DNA of 64,000 nucleotides from Yokenella regensburgei ATCC 49455. GTDB lineage: Bacteria; Pseudomonadota; Gammaproteobacteria; Enterobacterales; Enterobacteriaceae. Location: NCBI RefSeq assembly GCF_000735455.1, contig NZ_JMPS01000009.1, positions 143,198-207,197 on the forward strand, read 5' to 3'. The notes under the pieces are model-generated. The model was not told the DNA's origin and did no database searches. It saw only the letters and a program-made list of their open reading frames with translations. Below are positions 1-10,217 of the stretch, in pieces. A program made the translations under genes and the position numbers. Position 1 is the stretch's first letter, and each line of letters starts with the position of its first letter.

Positions 1-580
1 CCAGCAGTTTCAGAATCTGATCCATGAAACGGATGCCCGCTGGAAGCTGGTCGAGCAGGCCTGGGCGATGGGGGTTTCACGCAACCTGATTGCCGTCGAA
101 TACTCACAACAAGACCAGCAGCTCTTCACTACTCGCGGCGATCGTCGGGTAACCATCACCAGCTGTCGTGACAGCCTCAACGGCTACCAGAAGGGGCACT
201 GTTTTTACTGCTATGCGCCCATCAGCCTGCAAAGCGGTGATGAAAATCTGGCGGATGTCGATCACTTCATCCCGTGGCTTGCGAGAAGCGAAGTAGCAAA
301 CATAAACGGGGTATGGAACCTGGTGCTGGCCTGCCAGCACTGCAACCGTGGCAGGCAGGGGAAATCGTCACGCGTCCCCACGCTTAAGCTGTTAAAACGG
401 CTTAACGATCGCAACGAATACTTCATCAACAGCCACCTGCCGCTGCGCGCAACGCTTATCCAGCAGACGGGCAAAACGGCCGCTCAGCGCAGTGACTTTC
501 TCAACAAGGTCTGGAACACTGCACAACAAACCTTAATCCACCAGTGGGAGCCCCCGGCGATGGGGCCAGACAGATTCTGA
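1..580 (+). CDS. HNH endonuclease-domain protein (5'-partial)
   Basis: The reading frame is open from base 2, so the gene begins outside the window; the ATG at 68 is internal. The visible 192 residues carry an HNH-type zinc nuclease core: a CFYC pair, then DVDHFIPW with the metal-binding DH, then NGVWNLVLACQHCNRGRQGK, which supplies the asparagine, the second Cys pair and the basic tail. This arrangement is typical of stand-alone or fused HNH DNases. What is fused upstream cannot be seen. The stop overlaps the start of the methyltransferase gene in a TGATG, so the two are translationally coupled. The target (own DNA, phage DNA, RNA) is unknown. The gene lies beside ahr, which in E. coli neighbours the leuX island hotspot, so an accessory defence role is possible but is inference. 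Confidence 0.8.
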   Translation, partial: QQFQNLIHETDARWKLVEQAWAMGVSRNLIAVEYSQQDQQLFTTRGDRRVTITSCRDSLNGYQKGHCFYCYAPISLQSGDENLADVDHFIPWLARSEVANINGVWNLVLACQHCNRGRQGKSSRVPTLKLLKRLNDRNEYFINSHLPLRATLIQQTGKTAAQRSDFLNKVWNTAQQTLIHQWEPPAMGPDRF

Positions 581-1158
581 TGACGATGAACTTTTACCAG
601 CATAACGCTGCGCAGTTTTTTGCCGATACCGTCGCGGTAGATATGGCGTCACTATATGCTCCGTTTATCGCGATGCTGGCACCGGGTGCCCTTGTGCTGG
701 ATGCCGGGTGCGGCTCCGGGCGAGACACTAAAGCGTTCAAAGAGATGGGATTTCACGTTGAAGCCTTCGATGCCTCTGCCGAAATGGTTACACTGGCAGC
801 GGAACATGCCGGGGTGCCGGTACAGCAGATGAGCTTCAGTGAACTCAACGCCACCCGCCGTTACGACGGCATCTGGTGCTGTGCCTCGCTGCTGCATGTG
901 CCAGCGGAGGAGCTTCCTGGCGTGATGCAACGGCTGGCAGCAGCGCTGAAGTCGGGTGGAGTCTGGTATGTCTCGTTTAAATACGGCGACGGTGAGAGAG
1001 TCAAAGAGGGGCGTCACTTTACCGATCTCAATGAGCTGGCGCTCGGGGAGCTGGTGAAAATGCTCCCGGGGATCCGCCTTCACTCCACGTGGCGGACCGA
1101 AGATCGACGGCCTGGGCGGGATGACCGCTGGCTGAATGCGTTGTTGTGTAAGGCGTAG
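580..1158 (+). CDS. class I SAM-dependent methyltransferase
   Basis: 192 residues when started at the ATG that overlaps the HNH stop codon (TGATG); an upstream in-frame ATG at 544 lies inside the HNH gene and is less likely. Motif I is VLDAGCGSGRDT, followed by the acidic VEAFDAS strand end (motif II) and the GIWCCASLLHVP segment, typical of small TehB/UbiE-like methyltransferases that act on small molecules. No DNA target-recognition domain and no DPPY or NPPF motif is present, so it does not look like a classical DNA modification enzyme. Coupling to the HNH gene suggests the two proteins work in one pathway. The substrate is unknown. Confidence 0.8.
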   Translation: MTMNFYQHNAAQFFADTVAVDMASLYAPFIAMLAPGALVLDAGCGSGRDTKAFKEMGFHVEAFDASAEMVTLAAEHAGVPVQQMSFSELNATRRYDGIWCCASLLHVPAEELPGVMQRLAAALKSGGVWYVSFKYGDGERVKEGRHFTDLNELALGELVKMLPGIRLHSTWRTEDRRPGRDDRWLNALLCKA

Positions 1159-1163
1159 TGTTC

Positions 1164-1200
1164 TCACCCTCACCCTAACCCTCTCCCTCAAGGGAGAGGG
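1164..1200. repeat. CCCTCTCCCT/AGGGAGAGGG palindrome, copy 1
   Basis: Perfect 10-bp inverted repeat (1179-1188 with 1191-1200), preceded by CACCCTCACCCTAA-type sequence. Lies between the methyltransferase gene and ahr. One of eight related intergenic palindromes in the window, probably acting as a transcript terminator or RNA 3'-end stem. Confidence 0.7.
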
Positions 1201-1315
1201 GACTGTATGATGCGGTGTTCACCACCTTCCCACCGCCTTCCCACCACCTTCTGCGAAGCACCCCATAACCCCATGCTCTACACTTCCAGTTCAACACCAA
1301 CAACGGAAAAGCATC

Positions 1316-2335
1316 ATGTCGAAAATAAAAAGCTACGCCGCAAAAGAAGCGGGCGCCGAACTGGAGGTCTGGGAGTACGATGCAGGTGAACTGCTGCCGG
1401 ACGATGTCGAAGTGGAGGTGGATTACTGTGGGATCTGCCATTCCGATTTATCGATGATCGACAACGAGTGGGGGATCTCCCAGTACCCGCTGGTCGCCGG
1501 TCATGAGGTGATTGGCCACGTGGCGGCGCTCGGCAGTGCGGCGCAAAGCAAGGGGCTGAAAATCGGCCAGCGCGTGGGCGTAGGCTGGACGGCGCGCAGC
1601 TGCGGGCATTGCGATGCCTGCATCAGCGGCAATCAAATCAACTGCCTCGAAGGCTCCACCGCCACCATTATGAACCGCGGTGGCTTTGCCAATAAGCTGC
1701 GGGCCGACTGGCAATGGGTCATCCCGCTGCCGGACAGCATCGATATCGAAAGCGCAGGCCCGATGCTCTGCGGCGGTATCACCGTCTTCAAACCGCTGCT
1801 GACGCACCATATCACCGCCACCAGCCGCGTCGGGGTTATCGGCATTGGCGGCCTTGGGCACATCGCCATTAAGCTGCTGCGGGCGATGGGTGCCGAAGTC
1901 ACTGCCTTCAGCTCTAACCCGGCGAAAGAGCAGGAAGTGCGCGCCATGGGGGCGGATAAGGTAGTCAACAGCCGTGACCCAGAGGCGCTGAAGGCGCTGG
2001 CGGGGCAGTACGATCTCATCATCAACACCGTGAACGTCAGCCTCGACTGGCAGCCGTATTTTGAAGCGCTGGCCTATGGTGGCAACTTCCACACCGTCGG
2101 CGCGGTGCTGAAGCCGCTGTCGGTTCCGGCGTTCACTTTGATTCAGGGCGACCGCAGCGTCTCCGGCTCGGCTACCGGTAATCCGTCTGAGCTGCGCACG
2201 CTGATGAAGTTCGCCGGGCGCAGCAGGGTGGCTCCCACCACCGAGCTGTTCCCGATGTCGAAAATCAACGAGGCGTTAAAGCACGTGCGGGAAGGTAAAG
2301 CCCGCTACCGCGTGGTGCTGAAGGCTGATTTTTAA
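1316..2335 (+). CDS. ahr: NADPH-dependent aldehyde reductase / zinc alcohol dehydrogenase
   Basis: 339 residues, the same length as E. coli Ahr (YjgB) and nearly identical along its length as I recall it. Medium-chain dehydrogenase: catalytic zinc ligands in CGICHSD and GHEVIGH, structural zinc cysteines in [16 protein letters not shown], and a Rossmann [12 protein letters not shown] motif followed by SSNPAKEQE, consistent with NADPH preference. It reduces a broad range of aldehydes to alcohols in the cytoplasm. The ATG at 1316 follows a GGAAAA site. It converges on the dihydroxyacetone kinase gene, with a palindrome between them. Confidence 0.95.
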   Translation: MSKIKSYAAKEAGAELEVWEYDAGELLPDDVEVEVDYCGICHSDLSMIDNEWGISQYPLVAGHEVIGHVAALGSAAQSKGLKIGQRVGVGWTARSCGHCDACISGNQINCLEGSTATIMNRGGFANKLRADWQWVIPLPDSIDIESAGPMLCGGITVFKPLLTHHITATSRVGVIGIGGLGHIAIKLLRAMGAEVTAFSSNPAKEQEVRAMGADKVVNSRDPEALKALAGQYDLIINTVNVSLDWQPYFEALAYGGNFHTVGAVLKPLSVPAFTLIQGDRSVSGSATGNPSELRTLMKFAGRSRVAPTTELFPMSKINEALKHVREGKARYRVVLKADF

Positions 2336-2342
2336 GCCATAG

Positions 2343-2362
2343 GCCCTCTCCCCGGAGAGGGC
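2343..2362. terminator. palindrome between convergent ahr and dhaK, copy 2
   Basis: GCCCTCTCC/GGAGAGGGC, 9-bp arms with a 2-nt centre, 8 bp after the ahr stop and 6 bp from the dhaK stop. Probably a bidirectional transcript end. Confidence 0.65.
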
Positions 2363-2367
2363 TGTTA

Positions 2368-4005
2368 TCAGGCCCGGAGGGCTTTAAACACTTCGGCAAT
2401 CGCCACCGCACCCGGGTCCATCACGCCGTCGAGGTTCTCTTTATTCACGTAGGAAGAGCGCCCGGCTCCGGCTTTGCTCATCGTCGCGGTGCGCTCTGCC
2501 CCCTGCTGCGCAGCGCTTGCCGCGGCCTGCAGGTTTCCACTACGCAGCGTTTCCAGCGCCGGCTGTAGCGCGTCGATAAGCGTCCGGTCGCCGAGGTCGG
2601 CACCGCCGTACTGCTTCATCTGCTTCAGTCCATCCAGCAGCGCTTCTGCCACGCCTTTGCCGTTCTGCACCGACTGCCCGGCAGCGGTGAAGAAGATTGA
2701 CATCAGCACGCCGCTGGAGCCGCCCATCACCGTGGCAAGGCTGTCGCCCACCACCTGCAGCAGCTTCGCCGTGTCGTTGAGCGGCAGCTGCCCCTGCGCG
2801 AGCAGGCGGGCCACTTCCCGTGCGCCTTCGGCAAAGGTCGAGCCGGTATCACCGTCGCCAACTTTTGCATCCAGCGCGTTCAGGTGGTTCTCAAGGCCGA
2901 TAAGCGTGCTGGTCACCGCCGCTACCGCCGCCCTCACCTGCGGGTTATCCGAAGGGGTGAAGTCAATGCGGTCGTGAATTTTAGCGTGTTTCACCGTTCT
3001 CACCGGAGCGAACGCCACCGGCTTCTGCCAGCCCACGGTGTCTACGTCTTCCCGCAGGGCAGCTTCAAAGGTGCTGTTAAGCTTCAGCAGCGAAAGCGAG
3101 AAGCCTTTCATGTCGAGAGCGCTCACCAGCGGCGCCGGGCCAATCAGCCAGGCAATCTGGTCTTTCAGCGCGGAATGCGCCAGCTCTTTGGTCAGCAGCG
3201 CCATCTCCAGCGCCGATACGCCGCCGAGGTTGTTGATCAGCACCGCCACCCGCGCATCGCCCACCTGGGCCTTCAGCGGTGCGACCAGCGTGTCGATGAT
3301 GGCTTTGCTGTTGTGGCTATCGACAATCGATGCCCCCGGTTCACCGTGAATACCCAGCCCCAGCTCCACCTGGCCGTGCCTGATACGCCCTTCATCTTCT
3401 TCGCTGCCCGGCAGGTTGCAGCTCTCCATCGCCACGCCAAGGCTGAACACGCTGTTGCAGGCGTCCTGCGCGATGTCGCGCACTTCGCATAGCGATTTGC
3501 CCTGCTCCGCCGCGTGCCCGGCAATTTTGTGCACCAGCGCCGTGCCGGCGATGCCGCGCGGCTGTTTGTTGTCCGGCAGCGCGATATCGTCGGCGACGAT
3601 CACCATCTCCACCTTCAGGCCGTAGCGTTTGGCTTTCTCGGCGGCGAGGCCAAAGTTCAGGCGGTCGCCGGTATAGTTTTTGACGATGAGCAGGCAGCCG
3701 CGATCGCCGGTCACGGCCACAATGGCGTTAAGCACCGCGTCGACGCTCGGCGAGGCGAACAGATCGCCACACACCGCCGCCGTAAGCATGCCTTTACCGA
3801 CAAACCCGGCATGCGCCGGTTCGTGGCCGGAGCCGCCGCCGGAAATCACCGCCACCCGGCTTTTATCCCAGTCGCCACGTACCACCACGCGGATGGCCGG
3901 GTCGATATCCAGGCGCACCAGGTTGCCGTGCGGCGCCGATAACACTAAGCCTTCGATGGCATCGTTGACCAGCTGTTTGCGGTCATTAAAAAAGAATCTG
4001 GACAT
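2368..4005 (-). CDS. dhaK: ATP-dependent dihydroxyacetone kinase (DhaK-DhaL fusion)
   Basis: 545 residues from the ATG at 4005 (GGAAGA site upstream; the ORF's upstream extension lacks family similarity). The N-terminal DhaK half has ISGGGSGHEPAHAG and the GIHGEPGAS segment carrying the histidine that binds dihydroxyacetone covalently. The C-terminal DhaL half has KVGDGDTGSTFAEGA, the Mg-ATP binding aspartates, then MGGSSGVLMS. Single-chain enzymes like the Citrobacter freundii kinase use ATP, unlike the three-part PTS enzyme of E. coli. It makes dihydroxyacetone phosphate. No glycerol dehydrogenase or glycerol dehydratase gene is adjacent, so here it probably serves general triose salvage. 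Divergent from yjgR. Confidence 0.93.
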   Translation of the reverse strand: MSRFFFNDRKQLVNDAIEGLVLSAPHGNLVRLDIDPAIRVVVRGDWDKSRVAVISGGGSGHEPAHAGFVGKGMLTAAVCGDLFASPSVDAVLNAIVAVTGDRGCLLIVKNYTGDRLNFGLAAEKAKRYGLKVEMVIVADDIALPDNKQPRGIAGTALVHKIAGHAAEQGKSLCEVRDIAQDACNSVFSLGVAMESCNLPGSEEDEGRIRHGQVELGLGIHGEPGASIVDSHNSKAIIDTLVAPLKAQVGDARVAVLINNLGGVSALEMALLTKELAHSALKDQIAWLIGPAPLVSALDMKGFSLSLLKLNSTFEAALREDVDTVGWQKPVAFAPVRTVKHAKIHDRIDFTPSDNPQVRAAVAAVTSTLIGLENHLNALDAKVGDGDTGSTFAEGAREVARLLAQGQLPLNDTAKLLQVVGDSLATVMGGSSGVLMSIFFTAAGQSVQNGKGVAEALLDGLKQMKQYGGADLGDRTLIDALQPALETLRSGNLQAAASAAQQGAERTATMSKAGAGRSSYVNKENLDGVMDPGAVAIAEVFKALRA

Positions 4006-4139
4006 AATCTTCCAAAAAAAAGTAAACGGTATGCAAAGCATAGTGCGCCCTGGAAAGCGCATCGCAAAGAACAGAATTTACTGAATCACTTTATCTTCAG
4101 GTTGCCTATACTGCTCGCAGGACTAATGGAGGAAGAAAC

Positions 4140-5642
4140 ATGAGCGCACCCTTGCTGATAGCTCGCACTATTGAAGAAGAGCTGTTTTTATTGCCAGGCA
4201 TGGCGAACCGTCACGGTTTAATCACCGGTGCCACCGGGACGGGGAAAACCGTCACCCTGCAGAAGATGGCAGAATCGTTCTCTGAGATCGGCGTACCGGT
4301 ATTCATGGCCGACGTAAAAGGCGATTTGACCGGGGTGGCCAAAGAGGGGCAAGCCTCCGAGAAGCTGCTGGAGCGGCTGAAAAAGATTGGTATTACCGAC
4401 TGGGAACCGCACGCGAACCCGGTAGTGCTGTGGGATATTTTTGGTGAGAAGGGTCACCCGGTACGCGCAACGGTGTCCGATCTCGGCCCACTGCTGCTCG
4501 CCCGTCTGCTGAACCTCAACGAGATCCAGTCCGGGGTGCTGAACATTATCTTCCGCATCGCCGACGATCAGGGTCTGCTGCTGCTCGATTTTAAAGATCT
4601 GCGCGCCATCACCCAGTACATCGGCGATAACGCGAAGTCGTTCCAGAACCAGTACGGCAACATCAGCACGGCTTCCGTCGGGGCTATTCAGCGCGGCCTG
4701 CTGACCCTTGAGCAACAGGGCGCAGAGCACTTCTTTGGCGAGCCGATGCTCGATATCAAAGACTGGATGCGCACCGACAGCAATGGCAAAGGCATTATCA
4801 ATATCCTGAGCGCCGAGAAGCTCTATCAGATGCCGAAGCTGTACGCCGCCAGCCTCTTGTGGATGCTCTCCGAGCTTTATGAACAACTGCCGGAAGCGGG
4901 CGATCTCGAGAAACCGAAGCTGGTGTTCTTCTTCGACGAAGCGCATCTGCTGTTCAGCGATGCGCCGCAGGTGCTGCTGGATAAAATCGAGCAGGTTATT
5001 CGCCTTATCCGCTCCAAAGGGGTCGGCGTTTACTTCGTATCGCAGAACCCTTCCGATATTCCGGATAACGTGCTTGGCCAGCTCGGTAACCGTGTGCAGC
5101 ACGCGCTGCGCGCCTTCACGCCGAAGGATCAGAAAGCGGTGAAAACCGCCGCGCAGACCATGCGCGCCAACCCGGCGTTTGATACCGAGAAAGCCATTCA
5201 GGAGCTGGGCACCGGCGAGGGGCTTATCTCCTTCCTCGACGAGAAAGGCAGCCCGTCCGTAGTGGAGCGTGCGATGGTTATCGCGCCCTGCTCGCGCATG
5301 GGACCGGTCACCGACGACGAGCGCAACGGGCTTATCAACAACTCGCCGCTGTACGGCAAGTATGAAGACGTTATCGACCGCGAGTCGGCGTTTGAAATTT
5401 TGCAAAAAGGCGTGCAGGTTGCCACCGACAAACAGGAGGCCCCCCCGGCCAAAGGGCAGAACGTTGCCGTTGACGACGGAATACTCGGTGGGCTGAAGGA
5501 TATTCTTTTTGGCTCTACCGGCCCGCGCGGCGGCCAGCGTGACGGCGTGGTGCAGACCATGGCGAAAAGCGCGGCGCGTCAGGTGACGAACCAGATTGTG
5601 CGTGGGATGTTAGGAAGTTTACTGGGCGGAAGAAAGCGTTAA
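4140..5642 (+). CDS. yjgR: HerA-like DUF853 P-loop ATPase
   Basis: 500 residues, as in E. coli YjgR. A Walker A motif ([14 protein letters not shown], about residues 30-43) and Walker B ([13 protein letters not shown], about 260) place it in the HerA/FtsK-like group of DUF853 ATPases. The C-terminal tail is basic, with conserved [10 protein letters not shown] and [16 protein letters not shown] segments. Its physiological role is not established. Start chosen at an ATG with GGAGGAAG seven bases upstream. Convergent with lptG. Confidence 0.93.
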   Translation: MSAPLLIARTIEEELFLLPGMANRHGLITGATGTGKTVTLQKMAESFSEIGVPVFMADVKGDLTGVAKEGQASEKLLERLKKIGITDWEPHANPVVLWDIFGEKGHPVRATVSDLGPLLLARLLNLNEIQSGVLNIIFRIADDQGLLLLDFKDLRAITQYIGDNAKSFQNQYGNISTASVGAIQRGLLTLEQQGAEHFFGEPMLDIKDWMRTDSNGKGIINILSAEKLYQMPKLYAASLLWMLSELYEQLPEAGDLEKPKLVFFFDEAHLLFSDAPQVLLDKIEQVIRLIRSKGVGVYFVSQNPSDIPDNVLGQLGNRVQHALRAFTPKDQKAVKTAAQTMRANPAFDTEKAIQELGTGEGLISFLDEKGSPSVVERAMVIAPCSRMGPVTDDERNGLINNSPLYGKYEDVIDRESAFEILQKGVQVATDKQEAPPAKGQNVAVDDGILGGLKDILFGSTGPRGGQRDGVVQTMAKSAARQVTNQIVRGMLGSLLGGRKR

Positions 5643-5659
5643 GCACCGCTCTGGAGATA

Positions 5660-5682
5660 CCCTCTCCCCACCGGGGAGAGGG
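5660..5682. terminator. palindrome between convergent yjgR and lptG, copy 3
   Basis: CCCTCTCCCC, ACC loop, GGGGAGAGGG: perfect 10-bp stem located between the two stop codons. Confidence 0.7.
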
Positions 5683-5701
5683 TTAGCGCGAGCGGTAAAA
5701 T

Positions 5702-6784
5702 CTACGCCTTGCGCATCATCAGCCAGAGGCTTATCAGGAAGAAGCTCGCGCTTGGCAGCAGAGCACCCACCACCGGCGGAATGCCGTACACCAGCGTCAG
5801 CGGGCCGAAGATCTGATCCAGCACGTAGAATACGAAGCCGAAGCTAATCCCGGTCACCACGCGCACGCCCATCGGTACGCTACGCAGCGGGCCAAAGATA
5901 AACGACAGCGCCATCAGCATCATCACCGCCACCGAGAGCGGCTGGAAGATTTTGCTCCACATATTGAGCTGATAACGCCCGGAGTCCTGGCCGCTGGACT
6001 TCAGGTACTTCACGTAGTTGTGCAGGCCGCTGATTGACAGCGCATCCGGATCCAGCGCTACTACGCCGAGCTTGTCTGGCGTGAGGTTGGTTTTCCAGGT
6101 GCCGGTCACCGTCTGGCTGCCGGTAATCTGTTTCGGGTCGGTCAGGTCAGATTCATCAACCTGCGACAAACGCCACAGCTTGTTGTCCGTATCAAACTTC
6201 GCAGTAGCGGCGTAGCGCACCGACTGCAGACGACGGTTGTCGTTGAAGGAGTAGATACTCACGCCGCCCAGCTCGTCGTTGCTTCTCACGCGCTCGATGT
6301 AAACAAAGCTGTGCCCGTCTTTCGCCCACAGCCCCTGCTGGGTGGAAAGCAGCGAACCGCCGTACATCTGCTGCGCACGATAGTTACGTGCCATCTGCTC
6401 GCCCTGCGGAGCCACCCATTCGCCGATAGCCATGGTCAGCAGCACCAGCGGGATCGCGGTTTTCATCACCGCGAGCGCTACCTGCATGCGCGTAAAGCCG
6501 GAGGCCTGCATCACCACCAGTTCACTACGCTGCGCCAGCATCCCCAGGCCTAACAGTGCGCCAAGCAGCGCCGCCATCGGGAAGAAGATCTGGATATCTT
6601 TCGGTACGCTGAGCAGGGTATACATCCCGGCGCCCAGCGCGGTGTAGGTACCCTCGCCCGATTTTTTCAGCTGGTCGACAAACTTGATGATGCCCGAGAG
6701 CGACACCAGCATGAACAACGTCATCATGATGGTGTTGAAGATAGTTTTACCGATATAGCGGTCAAGTACGCCAAATGCCTGCAT
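5702..6784 (-). CDS. lptG: LPS export system permease LptG
   Basis: 360 residues, matching E. coli LptG from MQAFGVLDRYIGKTIF onward. YjgP/YjgQ-family inner-membrane permease with membrane segments near both ends (about 12-35, 60-85, 100-120 and three after residue 275) and a large periplasmic beta-jellyroll in the middle. With LptF and the LptB2 ATPase it extracts lipopolysaccharide from the inner membrane and passes it to LptC. Its start codon overlaps the lptF stop (TAATG), so the pair is translationally coupled. Essential in most enterobacteria. Confidence 0.96.
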   Translation of the reverse strand: MQAFGVLDRYIGKTIFNTIMMTLFMLVSLSGIIKFVDQLKKSGEGTYTALGAGMYTLLSVPKDIQIFFPMAALLGALLGLGMLAQRSELVVMQASGFTRMQVALAVMKTAIPLVLLTMAIGEWVAPQGEQMARNYRAQQMYGGSLLSTQQGLWAKDGHSFVYIERVRSNDELGGVSIYSFNDNRRLQSVRYAATAKFDTDNKLWRLSQVDESDLTDPKQITGSQTVTGTWKTNLTPDKLGVVALDPDALSISGLHNYVKYLKSSGQDSGRYQLNMWSKIFQPLSVAVMMLMALSFIFGPLRSVPMGVRVVTGISFGFVFYVLDQIFGPLTLVYGIPPVVGALLPSASFFLISLWLMMRKA

Positions 6785-7884
6785 TATACGGCTCCTTTAC
6801 CGGCAAAACGGGCGCGCAACCGGCGTACCGGCAACGTATCCCACAGGTTCAGCGCCACCGCGAGCGCCAGATACAAGAGGTTTACGCCCCACATCCAGAT
6901 CATCGGATCCAGCTTCCCTTTGCTGGCGCTGGAGCGCAGCGAGGTCTGCAGCAGGAAGAACACCAGATACAGGAGCATCGCGGGCAGCATCGACAGTACG
7001 CGGCCCTGACGCGGGTTCACCACGCTCAGCGGAACCACCATCAGCGCCATCACAAACACGGCAAACACCAGCGTGAAGCGCCAGTGCAGTTCGGCGCGCG
7101 CGGTGTCGGTATCCGTGTTCCAGAGCGTTGGGGTGTTCATCTGCTCGGTATTGGTCGGATCCATCGCCACCGCCTGGTAGCCAATAATCGCCTGGTAATC
7201 TTTAAAGTCGGTGATGCGGAAGTCACGCAGCATCGCGGTGCCTTCAAAACGCGTCCCCTGGTTCAGGGTAACCACCTGCGAACCATCTTTATGCTGAGAA
7301 AGATGGCCGGAATCGGCAACCACCACCGACGGACGCGCGTTACCTTTTGGCCGCAGCTGCGCCAGGAACACGTCTTTAAAGCTGCTGCCATCAACGCTTT
7401 CGATAAACAGCACCGCATCGCCGTTGGTGGCCTGCTGGAACTGGCCCTGGGCCAGTGCCGCCATGCCGGGGTTGGCTTTCGCTTCTGCCAGCACTTCATC
7501 CTGATGGCGAGCCGACCACGGGCCTGCCCACATCACGTTCACTGCCGCCACGGCGCCGGTTAACAGCGCCAGCAGCATTGCTGCTTTAATCAGCACCGCC
7601 TTGCTCAGACCGCAGGCATGCATGACCGTAATTTCACTTTCGGTATACAGTTTGCCGAGCGTCATCAGAAGCCCCAGGAACAGGCTCAGCGGCAAAATGA
7701 GTTGCGCCATCTCCGGGACCCCAAGTCCAAGCAGAGAAAGCACGAGATTCGTCGGGATTTCACCATCGACCGCTGCGCCCAGGATCCGCACCAGCTTCTG
7801 ACAGAAAAAGATCAGCAGCAGGATGAAAAGGATGGCAAGCTGGCTTTTCAGCGTCTCCCGCATCAAATATCTTATGATTATCAC
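6784..7884 (-). CDS. lptF: LPS export system permease LptF
   Basis: 366 residues; begins MIIIRYLMRETLKSQLAILF, a signature LptF start. Six predicted membrane helices split three and three around a periplasmic jellyroll domain, like LptG. Forms the LptB2FG transporter core. First gene of the lptFG pair and divergent from pepA; the 257-bp space between carries both promoters. Confidence 0.96.
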   Translation of the reverse strand: MIIIRYLMRETLKSQLAILFILLLIFFCQKLVRILGAAVDGEIPTNLVLSLLGLGVPEMAQLILPLSLFLGLLMTLGKLYTESEITVMHACGLSKAVLIKAAMLLALLTGAVAAVNVMWAGPWSARHQDEVLAEAKANPGMAALAQGQFQQATNGDAVLFIESVDGSSFKDVFLAQLRPKGNARPSVVVADSGHLSQHKDGSQVVTLNQGTRFEGTAMLRDFRITDFKDYQAIIGYQAVAMDPTNTEQMNTPTLWNTDTDTARAELHWRFTLVFAVFVMALMVVPLSVVNPRQGRVLSMLPAMLLYLVFFLLQTSLRSSASKGKLDPMIWMWGVNLLYLALAVALNLWDTLPVRRLRARFAGKGAV

Positions 7885-8138
7885 TATAAATACGCCCGTA
7901 AAAACCCGTCTTGTTGCAGGAAAATAGCTTGTTTCATGGCTTAAACGTCATTTATTCTCTTGAGTCGTCGAAAACATCGCTAAGATTAAACTACTCGGCG
8001 GTTATCCGTTCTCGAACGTGTTCAAACCGTAAACACAGTAAGAATATCATGAAGTCACCGCAACAGCGGACATGAGTTACGAAAGGTTTCAATTCTATCC
8101 GTAGCCACTGCTGTTGTCTTTAAGATTCAGGAGCGTAG

Positions 8139-9653
<1,515 letters not shown>

Positions 9654-9660
9654 TGTTAAA

Positions 9661-9739
9661 TGCCGGGTGGCGGCGACGCCTTACCCGGCCTACAAACGGC
9701 AGCACACTGTAGGCCCGGTAAGCGCAGCGCCACCGGGCA
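9661..9739. repeat. REP/BIME element (two inverted REP units)
   Basis: Two opposed REP units, TGCCGGGTGGCGGCGACGCC-type at 9661-9693 and its inverted partner GTAGGCCCGGTAAGCGCAGCG-type at 9709-9739, lie between pepA and holC. The sequence fits the enterobacterial REP consensus (GCCGGGTGGCG...CCGGC). Such elements stabilise upstream mRNA and bind gyrase or IHF. Confidence 0.9.
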
Positions 9740-9773
9740 GCATGCTTTAAATCCATCACAAGAAGCCCCATAT

Positions 9774-10217
9774 ATGAAGAATGCGACGTTCTATCTTCTG
9801 GACAACGACAACACCGCCGACGGCCTGAGCGCCGTGGAGCAACTGGTGTGTGAACTTGCCGCAGAACGTTGGCGCAGCGGTAAACGTGTCCTGATTGCCT
9901 GTGAAGACGAAGCGCAGGCCATTCGCCTCGACGAAGCGCTGTGGACGCGCCCGCCGGAAAGCTTTGTACCGCATAACCTGTCGGGTGAAGGCCCGCGTGG
10001 CGGAGCCCCGGTGGAGATTGCCTGGCCGCAGAAGCGCAACAGCAGCCCACGGGATCTGTTGATTAGTTTACGCACCGGCTTTGCAGATTTTGCCACCGCT
10101 TTCACAGAAGTGATAGACTTCGTTCCTCATGAAGATTCTTTAAAACAACTGGCGCGCGATCGCTATAAAGCTTATCGCCTCGCCGGTTTTAACCTGACCA
10201 CGGCAACCTGGAAATAA
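9774..10217 (+). CDS. holC: DNA polymerase III chi subunit
   Basis: 147 residues from the ATG at 9774 ([12 protein letters not shown]), the start used in E. coli. The upstream part of the ORF runs through the REP element and is not coding. Chi bridges the clamp loader (through psi) and single-strand binding protein. It shares one base with the valS start (TAATG), giving the conserved holC-valS operon. Confidence 0.95.
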   Translation: MKNATFYLLDNDNTADGLSAVEQLVCELAAERWRSGKRVLIACEDEAQAIRLDEALWTRPPESFVPHNLSGEGPRGGAPVEIAWPQKRNSSPRDLLISLRTGFADFATAFTEVIDFVPHEDSLKQLARDRYKAYRLAGFNLTTATWK

